A stretch of 64,000 bases of DNA, taken from positions 5,913,749 through 5,977,748 of the forward strand of contig OU696586.1 in assembly GCA_916048095.2 (NCBI GenBank), written 5' to 3'. Each line of letters opens with the position of its first letter. The stretch's first letter is position 1. The DNA comes from Sacculina carcini (Eukaryota > Arthropoda > Thecostraca > Sacculinidae). Shown here in pieces: positions 37,401-51,979 of this stretch. The notes beneath the pieces are model-generated. The model was given only the letters and a program-made list of their open reading frames with translations, did no database searches and was not told where the DNA came from. A program made the translations under genes and the position numbers.

Positions 37401-40400
37401 ACACACGCACACACTTGTTAGCTCTCATATGAGGTTTTTGCAGGATTCACTTGCCAGCCAGTGTTGATCCCTCTAGTCCAGTGGTTCTTAACCTGTGGTA
37501 AATCCCCCACTGGGATGGAATGGAAGAGGGTGGAAAGCTAAAGGTCGGACAGAAGGACAAATGTGTGTTTTTATCAATTCAAATTCTATTATTTTTGTTT
37601 TAAATGACTTTTTGACATTTACTTTGACGTAACAACTGAATTTTTGAATTTATCAGCGATGTTGTGGAAAATGAAGAGATGGCTCATTAAAAAGTGGGGA
37701 ATCGGAGGAAGAAGGTTAAGAACCACTGCTTCAGTCTCTACCCTATATATACTATCAGCTTGAACTTGTGTGGATATGTCAGAGAGGCTGTTGTGACTAT
37801 TGCCGCCGTGTGCATTTTATAATTTTCTTATTCATTTTTTAATTCATTTTTTTAACTTATCGTTTATCGCTCTTCATTTTTTGGGACTAGTGGTAAGCGA
37901 ATGAGCGATAATTTAGGAAAACTTTGCGTTAAATTATAAACGAAAAAAAAACCTCAGCGATAATTATCGTTTATTGCTCATTTTTATCGCACGCGGCAAC
38001 CATTGCTCTTGAAGACTTTTTCAAATTTTCCAATGCATTTGCTGAACAATTGGTTAAGGATACTGTGCTGTTATCAAACACTACGAGAACACGAGCCAAA
38101 AACAAAAAGATCCCTCATCAGATGTGGAAAACGGCCTGCACATGCTGTGTTGTCATACTAGCAGAACGTATATGTATACGTATACGTATATGTATAGGTA
38201 GACATACAACTCGCGTAATATACTTGGTCGTAATTATACCACTATTCACATTCAACCTAATTGATGTATTGTCTCTGCATGTACGTGTGTGTGTGTGTAT
38301 GTGTGTGTGTGTGTGTGGTTGGTAATGAGGTGAGTTTGAGTGGTTATCATAATTAACATGGGTGATTTACTAGCTGTGTTAGCATCACACGGGCAAACTA
38401 TATCAGCTGACATACGAGCTGAACAAGCAATACAGCCAATATGCTTGTTCTGGCCTTGTGTGTTAGAACCGGCACTGATATTGACATGTTTGGCGTAGAG
38501 TTCTGTGTGGCCGATGTTTGAGATGGTTGCATGGGTGGTGTTTGATCATTGTTTCAACATCTTTGTTGCAGATTGACCGTTGTTGTGCATTGTGGTGCAT
38601 ATGATGTTGCATGATGCATGTGTTGTTGTGCATATGGTGTGAGTGTATGTGAGTCATGTTGATTGTCGTATATTATATTCCATTTGTAATGTTTTTTCAT
38701 TTTATTCCATTTGCAATGAGTTTTTCATTTTATTCCATTTGCAATATGTGTTTCATTTTTGAGGTTTTTCCTCTTCTCTTTGTATATGTTGCGGATCGAG
38801 GCACATAGAGATTGAAATCATGTATTTGTGGTGCACCACTTCAGGGAACCTGCCAGGAGCAAACACACAACGTACTCTGCCCTGGCGACATTGTGTGTGG
38901 TATTGGAGGAGGCACTCGTCCTCTACATCTGCAAGCGCTGCGTAACTGTGGGTATGTGCAACTGTGCGTATGTGTGTGTGCAACTGTGTGTATGTGCAAC
39001 TGTGTGTATGTGCAACTGTGTGTATGTGTGTATGTGTGTGCAACTGTGTGTATGTGTGTGCAACTGTGTGTATGTGCAACTGTGTGTATGTGCGTGCAAC
39101 TGTGTGTATGTGTGTGCAACTGTGTGTATGTGTGTGCAACTGTGTGTATGTGTGTGTGTGCAACTGTGCGTATGTGTGTGTGCAACTGTGTGTATGTGTG
39201 TATGTGTGTGTGCAACTGTGTGTATGTGCAACTGTGTGTATGTGCAACTGTGTGTATGTGTGTATGTGTGTGCAACTGTGTGTATGTGTGTGCAACTGTG
39301 TGTATGTGCAACTGTGTGTATGTGCGTGCAACTGTGTGTATGTGTGTGCAACTGTGTGTATGTGTGTGCAACTGTGTGTATGTGTGTGTGTGCAACTGTG
39401 TGTGTGTGTGTGCAACTGTGTGTATGTGTGTGCAACTGTGTGTATGTGTGTGCAATTGTGTGTACGTGCAAGTGTCATGTTGCAATACACAGTCGGTCCA
39501 GAGAACTCGCACTGTGTTATTGTGTAGCTCCGTGACGAGCCAATTGCCACATTGGTACACCGAGTGAGGATGGTGTGATGCTGAGTGAGATTATCTACGG
39601 CGCCTTATCATGTCAACTACATACGCATCTTATGCATACGCGCCAAATACATCTACTTGCTCATCTACTTGATCCACGCCTCACTCTGTCAGCAGCCGTC
39701 TGTGCCTCGCTATGAGGGTGGCGCACCATAGGCTGCTGGCAAGAGTAACCGGCATCACACCATCGAGGACCGACTCCGTCCGGTGCCGTACCCATCGCTC
39801 TACTGATACCGCTGGACATAAAACATCAGAAGCAACCGTCTGCGCAACAAGAAGTCAACACAATCAAGATTGGCTCGACTCCTTGCTGGCTGCAGTCCCT
39901 GCTACCACTTCTCGTTTCGCCAACGGACTGCGCAGCACGAGGACGACATATGTGAAATCTACTTCGTGCTGCCGTGCAGTATGGTGCCCCGGTGTATCAT
40001 ACCGGCGATATTTCACCGACTCACCGACTCATCAATACCGCTCCGCTTCTGGTGGGGAGCTCGTGCGTGGTGCGCCACGTGCAACCACGTCACACATCAC
40101 TTCGTAGAACCCGCCAGAAGCCATGGCTGATAAAACCAAGCGGTCATGCTACATCCAGGCGACCATTGAGAAGCACACACGCACATTACAGTAAGATGTG
40201 TGCGTCATTGCAGCCTGATACTCTGTATGTGCAGTCGTGTATGTATGTCGCAATAAACAGTCGGTCCAGAACACTCGCCCTGTGTGCCTGTGTCGATCCG
40301 TGGCGACCCAAATGCCACATTTTAGTGTTCACGATGTTGCATTCCGATGTGTTAGTTAATCTTGATTTTCACTAAGAATTTCACCTTTCATATCAAATTT

Positions 40401-43064
40401 TCATCAAATTATAATTATTAGATTTTAGAGTCCTGCTTTTCATAACTTTGTCGTTATTTAATGTGAAATGTTATTGGATGTATACATATATATGTATATA
40501 TATATATTAACAAAAGTTGAATGCCAGAATAAATACATCGAATTTTTTGTTCAAATATGTGTGTAATTTTTGCCGTTTTCGTGTTTGTGTTCGTTTGATA
40601 TATTTTATTCGTCTATTATTGTTTATGTTTTAGTTCCAGTTGAATAACGCCTTTGTTCTTGTGGATATTTCCAAATGTTCGCTTGTTGTTTGCCTGTCAG
40701 CACGCAAGTGGACCAGTTGAGACGGAACAATTGCGCACACTCCTATGTGACCGACACATTTCCAAAATATTAACGACCAGGCAAAATTTGATGACGTGTT
40801 ATTTGCGCTGGTCCAGCTCACAGCAAATACGTTGAATGTCGGCTGTTTTGTAGATGCATGCGCATTTGCTGCAGCCGTATCTTGCTATGAAGAGTTAGTC
40901 GGGCAAGACATTTGGATATTACCGCAGTATAATTGTAGAATAATTAATATGCGTCACTCCTTCCCCACATTTGTGAATGATTCATCGCAAGTTGCAAGGT
41001 GGTCACAATAATGAAGAATGTTGGTGCGACCAGGGACTTGCTGACGTCACTCCAACACAAATCTCGTCAGTGATAAAATTTGTATAGACATAATATTAAC
41101 GTAAGCAATGTTAACAATATAGCAACGTTCCTGATAGCTTCCCAAGTTCGTAGATCAAGAGCGTCGCACGGTGTTATTATTTTATTAATTAATAAATAAA
41201 ATGTTATAACCCTAGTGAACTACCATATGAGCTCTGGGTGTGACTTGATAGACGTGGCAGCGTGGCAACGGTATTCAGAGGGTCTGCAATAACTCGCTAT
41301 GCCGACCAAATCGCTCCAAGCTAGGTACACGTGGCATTGCTAGGTACACATGGCATTGCTAGGTACACATGGTGACGTTGATTTTCTGGGAAGATAGGAT
41401 TATACATATATGTACGATTATACATATATGTACTCGTACTTAATATGTACATTTTGGGAACTTGTTCATCACAAATTGCACAAATGGCGTCTCATTTGTC
41501 ACGATCGGAGGATGAAGGAATGAGGATGAAGGATGAAGGAATTCAACGTGAAGTCTAATTTTCCCAGACAAACATGTCTGATGGGAAGAGCATGTTTAAC
41601 GTCGTATGTGAGAAAAACGTGTCTGCTGATCACAAGTCGCAGCTCGATCAACACAACAAATCGGTTGCTCAATCAAAAAACATTAAATGCATCATAAATG
41701 CAGAATGGAATTATTGAATTATTGCGCCTCGAAGCAAAAGTTCCTGATTGCAGCATTGCATTATCGGAAGAGTCAAATCAAGACAGAACTTTTCCACATA
41801 TTTTGAAGATTTCGCCTCTCTAATGGTGGCTCCTTAATGGAACTCTGAATATATTGCAAATATTTTACGAAAAAGTCAAAAGTTCACATAATATATAAGA
41901 TTTGACTGGCATAATTTGACATTTTTGTCATATGAACAAGCATAAAACGGCAAAAATGTACACAACTCATCGACACCGTAGCACTTCAAACAATCACTCG
42001 TGACATTTTCAACGTATTCTTTCCTTCTACTTTCATATCAGTCCCCTTCAATTGGTGCATCTACGTGATTAATATGCTGATATTGTCATTATTTATATTA
42101 TCGCTATCACTATTATTTTTTATAATTGTATTATTAATAACAATAATAATTAATATTATTATTGCATGCTATTTAAAATCAAACTAATATAATAATTATA
42201 CAGTATAATTAATAGATGATTATTGTTAATATTATTGGTATTATTATCATTATTGCTATCATCATTAGTTAATTACGAGGCGAAGTTTCTATTTTACCCC
42301 AATAATGATAATTAACCCCCATTGCTCCACTACTACCACGGAGAGATGTTAATGATGCTGTTCTCGCCAGCTCCTCATTCGCTCAATTTCGGTCTCTCAT
42401 TTACCTCATTCTCTCTCATGCTCTTGTGCTGCTGCCGTGGTGATAAAGTAGCGAGGTGCTTCATATAAATTGATATTAATGGCAATAGTGGTGCCAGTAA
42501 TCCACACCTCGTATTACGCGCCACATCATAGCAGACAAGTCGTTACGAGCGGTAACTTTTTGATGAAAATTAACGTTTTTGTTGAAAGGAACTATGAGAA
42601 AATCCTCTAGCTTTGTCATTTGTTTCGCGGTATGAACATCATAAAGCACAAGAGAGATTGTGTATCTGTGGTGTGCTTGTGTATTGTTTACTGTGTGTAT
42701 TTCACTGTGTGTATATATGTGTGTAACTTGCATCTGTGCCTCGTGTAGTTCACGCTGTTTATAGATGTGTGTGTATGTGTGTGTGTGTGTGTGTGTTCGT
42801 GTATGTGTCTCTTAGGCTAACAGTGACATGTTCGTGTCCCGCGGCGGCGAGCACGTAACCAGCTCGTCGCTGATTGGTTGTTACTGTGAGTGTCAGACCT
42901 GTTGGTGTGTGTGTGTGTGTGTGTGTTCACTCTTGTTTGAGAGATTGTCCTGTGCGGATGTGCTTTCGTGTTGCTCCTGCTATTTGCGTTTTCGTGGTGT
43001 TCAGTGTTGTGATCGTGGTTAAGGATTTCGCGGCTAGGTGCTATTTTGTGCCTGGTCCGAACCT

Positions 43065-43139
<75 letters not shown>

Positions 43140-46100
43140 CAAACACCGGCCGGCGTCTCTGTGCGTGGGCCGTGTGTTTGTATGCGCGTCTGCCCGCCCG
43201 ACCCTTCCTGTGTGTGAGAGTGCGTGTGTGTGAGCGTTCGTGTGCGTGTGTGTGTGTGTGTGTGAGTGTACGTGTGTTTGTATGCGCGTCTGCCTGTGAT
43301 TCGTCTCGATCGGCGATTTTATCGCACTCGTAATGAGTGTGGTAAATATACCAACCGGACTCCAGCCCTCCCGTGCTGCCTCCCCTCCTGCCGGCACCAG
43401 CTGTGGCGTGTGCAAAACGGCCGTCTCTGTCTCTGCACTGTGCTGCTCAAAATGCAGCAAATATGTGCATGTGAAATGTTCACGTCTTCCAAGATACGTC
43501 GTGTTGAATTTCTTCACGACAAGATGCGCTTTCACTTGTGAGAGCTGCATTCTGGCTCGCGACCCGAACACAGCCGAGATGCGCGCATGGCTTGACAGTG
43601 TTTTTCACTCGTCACCCTCCGCCAAAGCCGATGAATGCCCACTTGACAAGCCCGCTGACAGTCAGTCACTGCAAGATCTGACTAAGACTGTCAATGAAAT
43701 CAAGCAGCAGCTTCAACTGGTCTGCAAGCAAAAACTCTCGTCTCCGCTTCTTCCTATGCCGCCATCTCTCATGCCAACTCCTCCATCTCTCCTGCCAACT
43801 CCCACATCTCTCCTGCCAACTCCGACATCGTGTGCGGTGCAGCAACCGCGCACATATTCGCAAGCAGTATCCCGCGAGATCATTGTGAAGTCTTCCGATG
43901 AAGTCGCGGTGGATTCCAAGCGCGTGTCAGAGGCACTTCAATCTGTACCAGTGCTGGCTATGACGACCACCAAGCGTGGTGCTGTCAAGGTGAAGTTGCC
44001 AGACAGCAAGACTGTTGGTCACGCCTTGAAGGCAATCAAACATGTGGCCCATCTGAAAACGTCGTGCCCTGGAAAAGTTCTGCCCAAGTTGACAATCACT
44101 TCTGTCAGTTCTGATATTGCCAACGACAACATAACTGAATTCGTCAGCAGGAAAAACAGCCTGGTCAAAGCTGCAGTCAACCGCGCATCTGACTTTCGTG
44201 TGCTGTTTTCCAAGAAGTCGTCGGAGCACACCAAAACAGTTGTTGTGGCTGTCTCTCCTTCAATCCGTGACATCATCATGAAGTCCGGATTCGTCTACTT
44301 GGGTGACAGCAGATGCCTTGTATACGATCGCTTCTGGGTCACGCGTTGCATCAAATGTCAGCGACATGGCCACAAGTCTGACAAGTGTAGAGCCCAGGAG
44401 GCCACTTGTGGGTGGTGTGCTGGAAAGCACACTACCAAGTCGTGCCCGGCGAAGAATGCCCGCAAGTGTATCAACTGTGCACGTGCGGGTCGTGCGAACG
44501 TCGGCCACACGTCATTCGACCCGTCGTGTCCTTGCTTCACATCATCGAGGACTCATCTGATCAGCCGCACTCAGACCGTCGAGGATTCCAACTCGGAAAA
44601 CTAGATGTGACCTCCGGCCTGACTGACTGTGCTCAGCAGTCGACTTCGGAAAGAGATGCTGGATCTTCAGTTCTGCTTCCTTCAATCAGCACTTCATCCG
44701 CTGATAAGTGTCTTTCTTCTCTCTCTGATTCATTTTCTATTATTTTGACATTATGGATTGTTATCGGATGATGGTTTATTATTTATTGTTATTTATATAT
44801 TATTTTCTTTCCAACTCTCTTTCTAGACTTTTTTCTCTTCGAACTCTCTTTCTCTCTGAATCTTTTGGGCGCTTCCGGTACATGGGGCCACCTTAGGGTG
44901 GTAATAGTGCTTGCACTCTTCCCATGCTACTGGATTTGCCTGTAATTAATAATAATAATAATAATATTTCTCGTTCTAAATCTAATAATGCAATTGGTTT
45001 ATTAAAATGTGCTTTCTTGAATTTCAGGTCTATTAGGTCTAAAATATCACTTTTTGCGTCCATCCTTCCTAAGTATGATATTTTTCTGATTATTGAGTCA
45101 TGGCTCTCTGTTGCTGAAATATCCTCCTTTGACCGCTCTCTTCCTGCTGGCTACTCAGCTTTTCATAATTGTCGCCCTTTGAATGTATCTAATCCTACTA
45201 AATGCTCTGGCGGTGGTGTTTCTTTTGTCTATAATTCTAACATCATTAATGCCTATCTATGTAGTGTAGAAATTCCTATTAAGTCATTTGAATACATCTG
45301 CTGTAAAGTAATAGGTAAAACTACTCTGCCTGTATGTATTGTCAACATTTACCGTCTTAATTCTTTCTCTTCCTCAATTTTTCTTGATGAGTTTTCTTCT
45401 CTTATAGACACACTTCTTCCAATTTTTTCTTCTAGAATAGTGATTTGTGGTGACTTCAACCTTTGGGTTGATGCGCCTCATCTCAAGTCTTGTTCTTCTA
45501 TGTTTTTACAATTAATCGATTCATTAGGTCTTTGTAATCATATCTGCTGCCCTACTCATGTTCACGGCCACACACTTGATCTCCTCCTTTCTTTCTCCGA
45601 TTCTACTATTCTTATTAGAGATCTCACTGTTTTTCCTATTGATTCCTTCATTTCTGATCACTCATTAGTTGAATTTTCTGCCCGCCTCCCTATCACTTAC
45701 AAATCTCCCAAACTTATTAGTTTCTCGGATTATCGTAACGCTGATTTGGACTCTCTTTATGTCAATATGCATTTGTCTTTTGCTACTGAATGTTTCGTTC
45801 ATATACCACCTAATTCTCTCTTAGGATACTTTAACTCATCCCTCGATTCTCTCAAATCAACCTTTATTCCTATTAAAGTCTTTCGTTCCACTAATACTCG
45901 CTGTCCTTGGTTTAACTCTGATATTAAAAATTCAAAAACCTCCCTTCGTCGGCTTGAGCGCCAATGGCGTCGTCTCAAGACTGACTCTTCCTGGCAATCT
46001 TTCTGTTCTGCCCGCCGTCATCATCATCTTCTTTGCGACTCCGCCAAGAAATCTTACTATAATTCTAAAATTTCTTCATGTCTTAACTCTAAGAAACTTT

Positions 46101-49100
46101 GGAAGCTTTTTGACAGTCTTTTAGGTAATTCTCGTAGTCTTGTTTTCCCAGATTCTGCCTCTAATCGGTTGCCTTCTTTATTTATGAATTTCTTCCAGTC
46201 TAAAATCGATAAGATTCGCTGCTTGTTCCCTGCTGCTCTACCATTATCCTCTCCGCCCTTACCCTCCTCTGTTTTTCACTCTTTTACTTCAGTTGCCCTC
46301 TCTGATTGTAGGACTATTTTGAGACGTGTTCATATTCATTCTTCATCTCTCGATCCCATTGATCTTTCCAGGATTCCTCACTCCATTGAATTACTTCTCC
46401 CTTTCTTAGCTAATTTCATGAATGCTTCTTTCACTCTTGGGGAATTTCTTGCATCTAAAACTGCCAGTATTATCCCTATACTTAAGAAATCTGATTTAGA
46501 TACTAACACGCTCTCTAACTATCGACCAATCTCTAGAATTCCTTGGCTGTCTAAGGTTCTTGAAATGGCTGCCTACATACAGATATCTGAATATCTTGAA
46601 TCTAACAATTTGTTTCTCCCTGAGCAGTCTGGCTTCCGTCACTTTCACTCTACAGAAACTTCTCTAATTTTTCTCTATGATTCTATTGTCAAATCTACTC
46701 TCTCTGGTAATGATGTTCTACTTATACAACTAGACTTCTCTGCTGCATTTGACACTGTAAATCATCTGCTTCTTATTGATACTCTGTTAGATTTAGGCAT
46801 TAGCGGCACAGCTCTCTCTTTCTTTCGCTCTTATCTTTCTGATAGACTTCAGTTTGTTTCTACCTCTGCTTATTCTTGTAGTGACGCTTGCCCACTAACT
46901 TGTGGTGTACCTCAAGGCTCTGTCTTAGGTCCTCTCCTCTTCAATATGTATCTTACCTCTGTAGGGAAAGTTCTTCGTCGTCATGATGTGTCCTTCCAAA
47001 TATTCGCTGACGACATTCAAATCCTTCTCTCGTCTGAGTCTATTTCTCACTCTTCAGTCAGTACCATCCTATCTGATATAGAAAGATGGGCGTTCACTCG
47101 TCATCTCAAGCTTAATCCTGATAAGACTAAGTATATTCTTTTTCCATCTTCTAATAGTACTACTTCTCTTAGTATACCTCTATCCTGCTCTGTACGTAGT
47201 CTTGGTATCATACTCGATAACTCTCTTTCTTTCGATCCACACATATCTGACATTATCAGGTGCTGTAACTATCAACTTAGGCGTATCTATTCCATTCGTA
47301 GATATATAACCATCTCTGCTGCCTTTAAGTTAGCTAATTCATTCATCTTTAGTAAAACTCAGTACTGCTGTTCTCTTCTACTATCTCTCAACCACAGCCA
47401 TCTTAGGTAACTTCAATCTATTATTAATAAGGCATGTCGTATGATATTTAATCTTCCTTAGGGCTCTCATGTTTCTTCTTCTTTACAAAAACTTAGGTTA
47501 CTTCCCATTAAGGCTCTTGTTTGGTATCGTATTTGTTTAATTATTCATTCAGCTCTTCATCTTCGTAAGCCTGCGTATCTGTTTGACCTCCTCTCATATA
47601 AAACCTCATCTCTTTCTCTTAGGTCTTCTAACGATCCTTTTCTACTAGTTGAACCTTTCTTTCCTTCTAGGCATTCTCACTACAATCGTTGTTTCTCTAT
47701 CTTAGGACCTCGTATCTACAATAGGCTTTCTCCCTCAATACGCTCAATCAAATCTCTATCTCTTTTCAAAAAACATACTAAAAATTTCTTTCTCACTAAG
47801 TCTTATTACTGTCTTAATAATATTGTATATATTAGTACTGAATATAAGGTCTGATTGTTTCCTAATTCTGTCTTCTATGTGTATGTGCTTCATGCGTGTG
47901 TCTTCTGTTCTTGTGTCTTTATGTTTCTCCATTGTATGCTGTATGTGTGTTGTTGTGTTGAGCTCTGTTATCTGTGTTTGTGTGTCTGTTGTGTTGTGTT
48001 CTCTGTCTATTTGTTTGAGTGTATGTCTTTGTGTGTCTGATATGTTGTGTTTTCTGGTTTGTATTTGTGTGTCTATTGTGTTGTGATTTGTCAATCTGAA
48101 TGTATGTCGTTGTATCCCTGTTGTGTTGTCTTAATGTGTTGTATGTTGGGTTGTCTTCTGTGCTGTATGTCGGCTTTGCTATCTTATTCAATTTGTATGT
48201 GTGTGTGTGCGTGTGCATTTTTGTGTTTTTGAGTATGTAAACGTGAGTGTATGTTCGTGATTGTGCGTATATGTACTTGTCTATATGTCGGTTATATGTC
48301 TGTTTTTTGTGTGTGTATGGGTGTGTGTATGTAGGTGAGTGTGTGTGTTCGTGATTGTGTATGTGTATGACTCGTGTGCTTGTGTGTGTGTGTGTTGTGT
48401 GTGTGTGTGAGTGTGTGTGTGTGTGTGTGAGGGCTTTTGAGACCCTCGGGTGAAAAGCGCGATAAAATGTCTTAATGTAATGTAATGTAATGTGTGTGTG
48501 TGTGTGTGTTTTTTGTTTGTTTTATATATTATACATACACTATCATACACTCATACAAAACACGATATAAAACTGACAAACATGCACACACAAAAACATC
48601 AGTTCAGCAGCCCGGTGATAGCTGCCGCGTTGCCGCGCACGACCGCCAGACTGACCCGCTGTCTGAGCCAGGCCGTCTCGCGCGGCTCTCCAGAACGCTC
48701 TGTTATTCGACGACCGATGATCTTGATGAGGTCGTCGAATGTGGACCCCAACACGCCGGTCGTTTCGACGGCCAGCGGCGCGAAGTCATACCGCTGGCTC
48801 AGGTCCAAGTAGCGCCGTCTTTTAGTCTCCTCGGCCGCCCGAGCCGCTGCCCCGGGAGCGACTGCACCCTCCGACAGGTGTGCTCTGCTGAAAGTGTTGG
48901 TGCACGTTGCATCCCAAACCAGTGATTTGCCACGCCGGAAGGGAAAGATGGTGATCCCGTCCGGCCGGCGGCCGTCACCTCGGTTCAGACCGCGAGGTTC
49001 CAGCACTGCCGCGACTCCTGCCGACGCCAAACTGCGATGAACGATGTCGTTCAGGGCAGTGTGACGCGGCAGTCGGCCGACGTTGTGGCAGCACGACAGA

Positions 49101-51979
49101 CTGTGGTGGCCCCATCGGTCGGTCATTGAGCCGCAGCGGCACCTGTGCGGCTGCTGGATGGCGGCTCCCAGGCGCAGCGCCACGCCGACGCGAACGGCTT
49201 CGTCGGGCTGCAGCAGGCTGAGACTGGAGATCGGAAGGGCGGACAACCAGGCGCCGCTGTGAGGTGCGGCCGCAGCCAGAAGGCGAGCTCGGTCGACCTG
49301 GTTAGCTCTCTGGAGCAGATTATTCCAGCGGAGCTCTGACGCACTCGTGTCAAGGTGACGCTGAGTGAGGGGCTGATCCTGGCTGAAGGCCGGGCACATT
49401 TTACTCACAAACTCCTCTACGGGGGGCGCCGGGAGACCAGGTCTGTCACCGCGTTGGCGGTCAATTATATGACTGACCAGGTCCCCAGCGGCCTCCATTG
49501 AGGCGATATGAGCGGGCAGCGCCACGTCAATCAGCCGCCTAGCCCCGATGCCACCCAGACGGACGGGCAGCGCCGCTTGCTCCCATTGGTCGTCGTCCAG
49601 GTCGACGTTGCAGCAGCTGCCGATGGCCGATCGGAGGCTATCGTCGATGGTGACAAGCTGAGAGGTCGCCCTGTATACTGGGGCTGCTCTCATCAGGTAC
49701 ATGGCCCGCGGAACCGACGCGTATCTGCTCAGGAAGAACAGCGCCGGGTGCGAGCCGATGTTGGTGGTGCGCCTGATGAGCAGCTCCAGTTGGTGATGGA
49801 TGTTGTCCAGGGCTGCCGGTATGCCTCCAGACTCGAGGGGTGCGCCCAGAAGTGTCGCCATTGCCGCTGGTGTTGAAGTGGATCCCGGCAGGTGCCTCTG
49901 GATTAGCGTGTCGGCCGTGTCGTCATCGGAGGGTCCGAGCCCGATAGCCTCGCACTTGGTGGTGTTCAGTGTGAGGCCGATGTCGTGCAGGGCTGGGACG
50001 AGACGCCTGATATCTGATTGCACAACGTCTGAAGGCCCTCCTATTGTAGCGTCGTCGAGGTACCAGACGTTCAGCGGTGACTCGAGCCGCTGAGCCACCG
50101 GATCGACCGCGAGGGCGAACAGTGCGGGACCGAGAGGGTCTCCCTGCTGCACGCCGCGGCACGACCAGATACGCCTGGTACCGTGAAACAGAGGTGTTGG
50201 CTGGCCGTATGCCTGTGCGACGAGCGGCAATGCGACGGGGAAGCGGCGACTCACCTCATACAGCAGGGTGCGGCGGTTGACGCAATTGAACGCGTTGGCC
50301 ACGTCTAGTTTCACCAGAACGTGACCGCGCCGCCCCTTGTTCGCCGAAAGGAAGTGGCGCGTTGCGTGCACAGCCGCCTCACATCCCAACCTTGTACATA
50401 CGCCCAGCTGCACTGGGCGTAGCTCGTGCGCCAGCGCCGACGTCAGTTTACCGGCTACCAGCTTGCTGGCGATACGCCGGAAGATGCTGCCCACTGCTAT
50501 TGGGCGCAGACCCCCCGATTTTTTCCTAAGGGCGACGAGGCGTGCACTGAAAAATGCGCCCTTAGCGAAGTCGGGAATCAGGCCCTGTGCGCAGCAGTTG
50601 ATGAGGGCAGTGAGCGCTTTTAGCAGCTGGTTTCCGGCCTCCGCTGTCTGTGGGGCGAGCAGCTGGCGCAGGTGCATGGGCCGGAGACCGTCCAGTCCGC
50701 CCGACGAGCTCTTCGGCAACGCGTGCACGGCGGCTTTGACGTCATTCGCATCGAACGATGGCCCTTGTGGCAACTGGTCCTGTGGCCACTGTGGTTCGTC
50801 CTCGGTTGACGGCGGTTGTTTGGCCTCCAGCGCCTGTGTGACCTCATCGCTGAGGCCGGCGACAGCGTCGTCCGATGTGAGGATGCGCAGAGCCCCGCGA
50901 ATATCGCCGTCAGCCCACTTGGCCCTCACGCTGCGAGACACAACGGCGTCCTCGTTCTGCGGACGCGGGCGCGTGTGATGACGTGCACCGGCCTGTGGTG
51001 TTGTGATCCCGGTGCTCAGAGGGCCTGTCGCAGCGTAGGACAGCAGTCGCCACCAAGCAGTGGGTGTGCGCTGCTGCAGAGCCGTCGTGATACGCTCGGT
51101 GAGGTCGGCTGCAACACGGTGACGCAGGGCGCGGGGCACATGCTGCCGCACGTGGCGCTGCTGCCGCAGAGAAGCCAGAGCCGTGGCGATATCGTCCGGT
51201 GTGTTGTCGTTGGTGTCGATTCCCTCCGGTGAGTGAATGTCGCCGCACTCCGCCTGCAGCCGTAGACAGCCGCGACAGTGCCACGCCGGCAATACATCGG
51301 CTTGCGAGCGAGTCACTCCCACGCACGTGAGGTGGTAGGTTTGCTCGCAAGCCGCGCACGATATCGTGCGTTTGTTGGCACTGGGCGTGTTGCAGTGGGC
51401 GCACAGCTGCTGTGGAGACGTGGAGTCGGGTGTTTGCTGGTCCACTCCGACGGCGAGGCAGCGGGCCAGGCGGCATCCAGCGCAGCTTCTGTCCGTCGGT
51501 GTTAGTGAACAATTACCGCCGCGATTGCAAGACATGTTTCGGTCCTTATTTCTCGATAAAAAGATTTTGCACGCCGGGCAGATTGGCGTGCTGGTGCCAG
51601 CTCTCGCGGCAGCATCACATACGGCACAGGTCTCATTCAGCGTTGCCATATCTACATTTGAAGTTCGTTCACTTGTAGTTTTACTATTTAATTATCGCAG
51701 GCGCTACTCGTTGCATTTCGCGTGAATTACACTATAATTTTTCTCGGTGATTTTTCCTCAAAATTGATCGCTAACGTAGTGCTAAAAATGAAACCAATAC
51801 CAACATTATATAACGGAACAAAATATCTACCCTACGCACACCATACAAACTACACACACTCTACCACTCCTCACACCTATCTACACTCCTATGCAACTTC
51901 CTGACACCATAACACCATAAAAACCCAGTAAATTCCACGACACTACCAAAACACATCCGCACGTCACGACAGTCTAAAC

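Larger units (their letters stand above)
34776..38006 (-). mobile_element. hAT element interrupted by two further elements (outer boundaries tentative)
   Basis: The ends are marked by clusters of GCGATAA/CGATAA motifs (34800-34960 and 37855-37990) and by weakly similar termini, CACTGGTTTCTGCC and the inverse of CAATGGTTGCCGCG. Flanking 8-mers agree only partly, so the limits are approximate. It contains an hAT transposase C-terminus on the minus strand and is interrupted by a non-autonomous element (35615-37309) and a MITE (37479-37728). Confidence 0.6.

Noticed and set aside
39712..40107. 131-codon + strand frame between the LTR-like repeats
   Set aside because: No gag or pol motif could be identified. 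Kept only as possible internal sequence of a degraded element.
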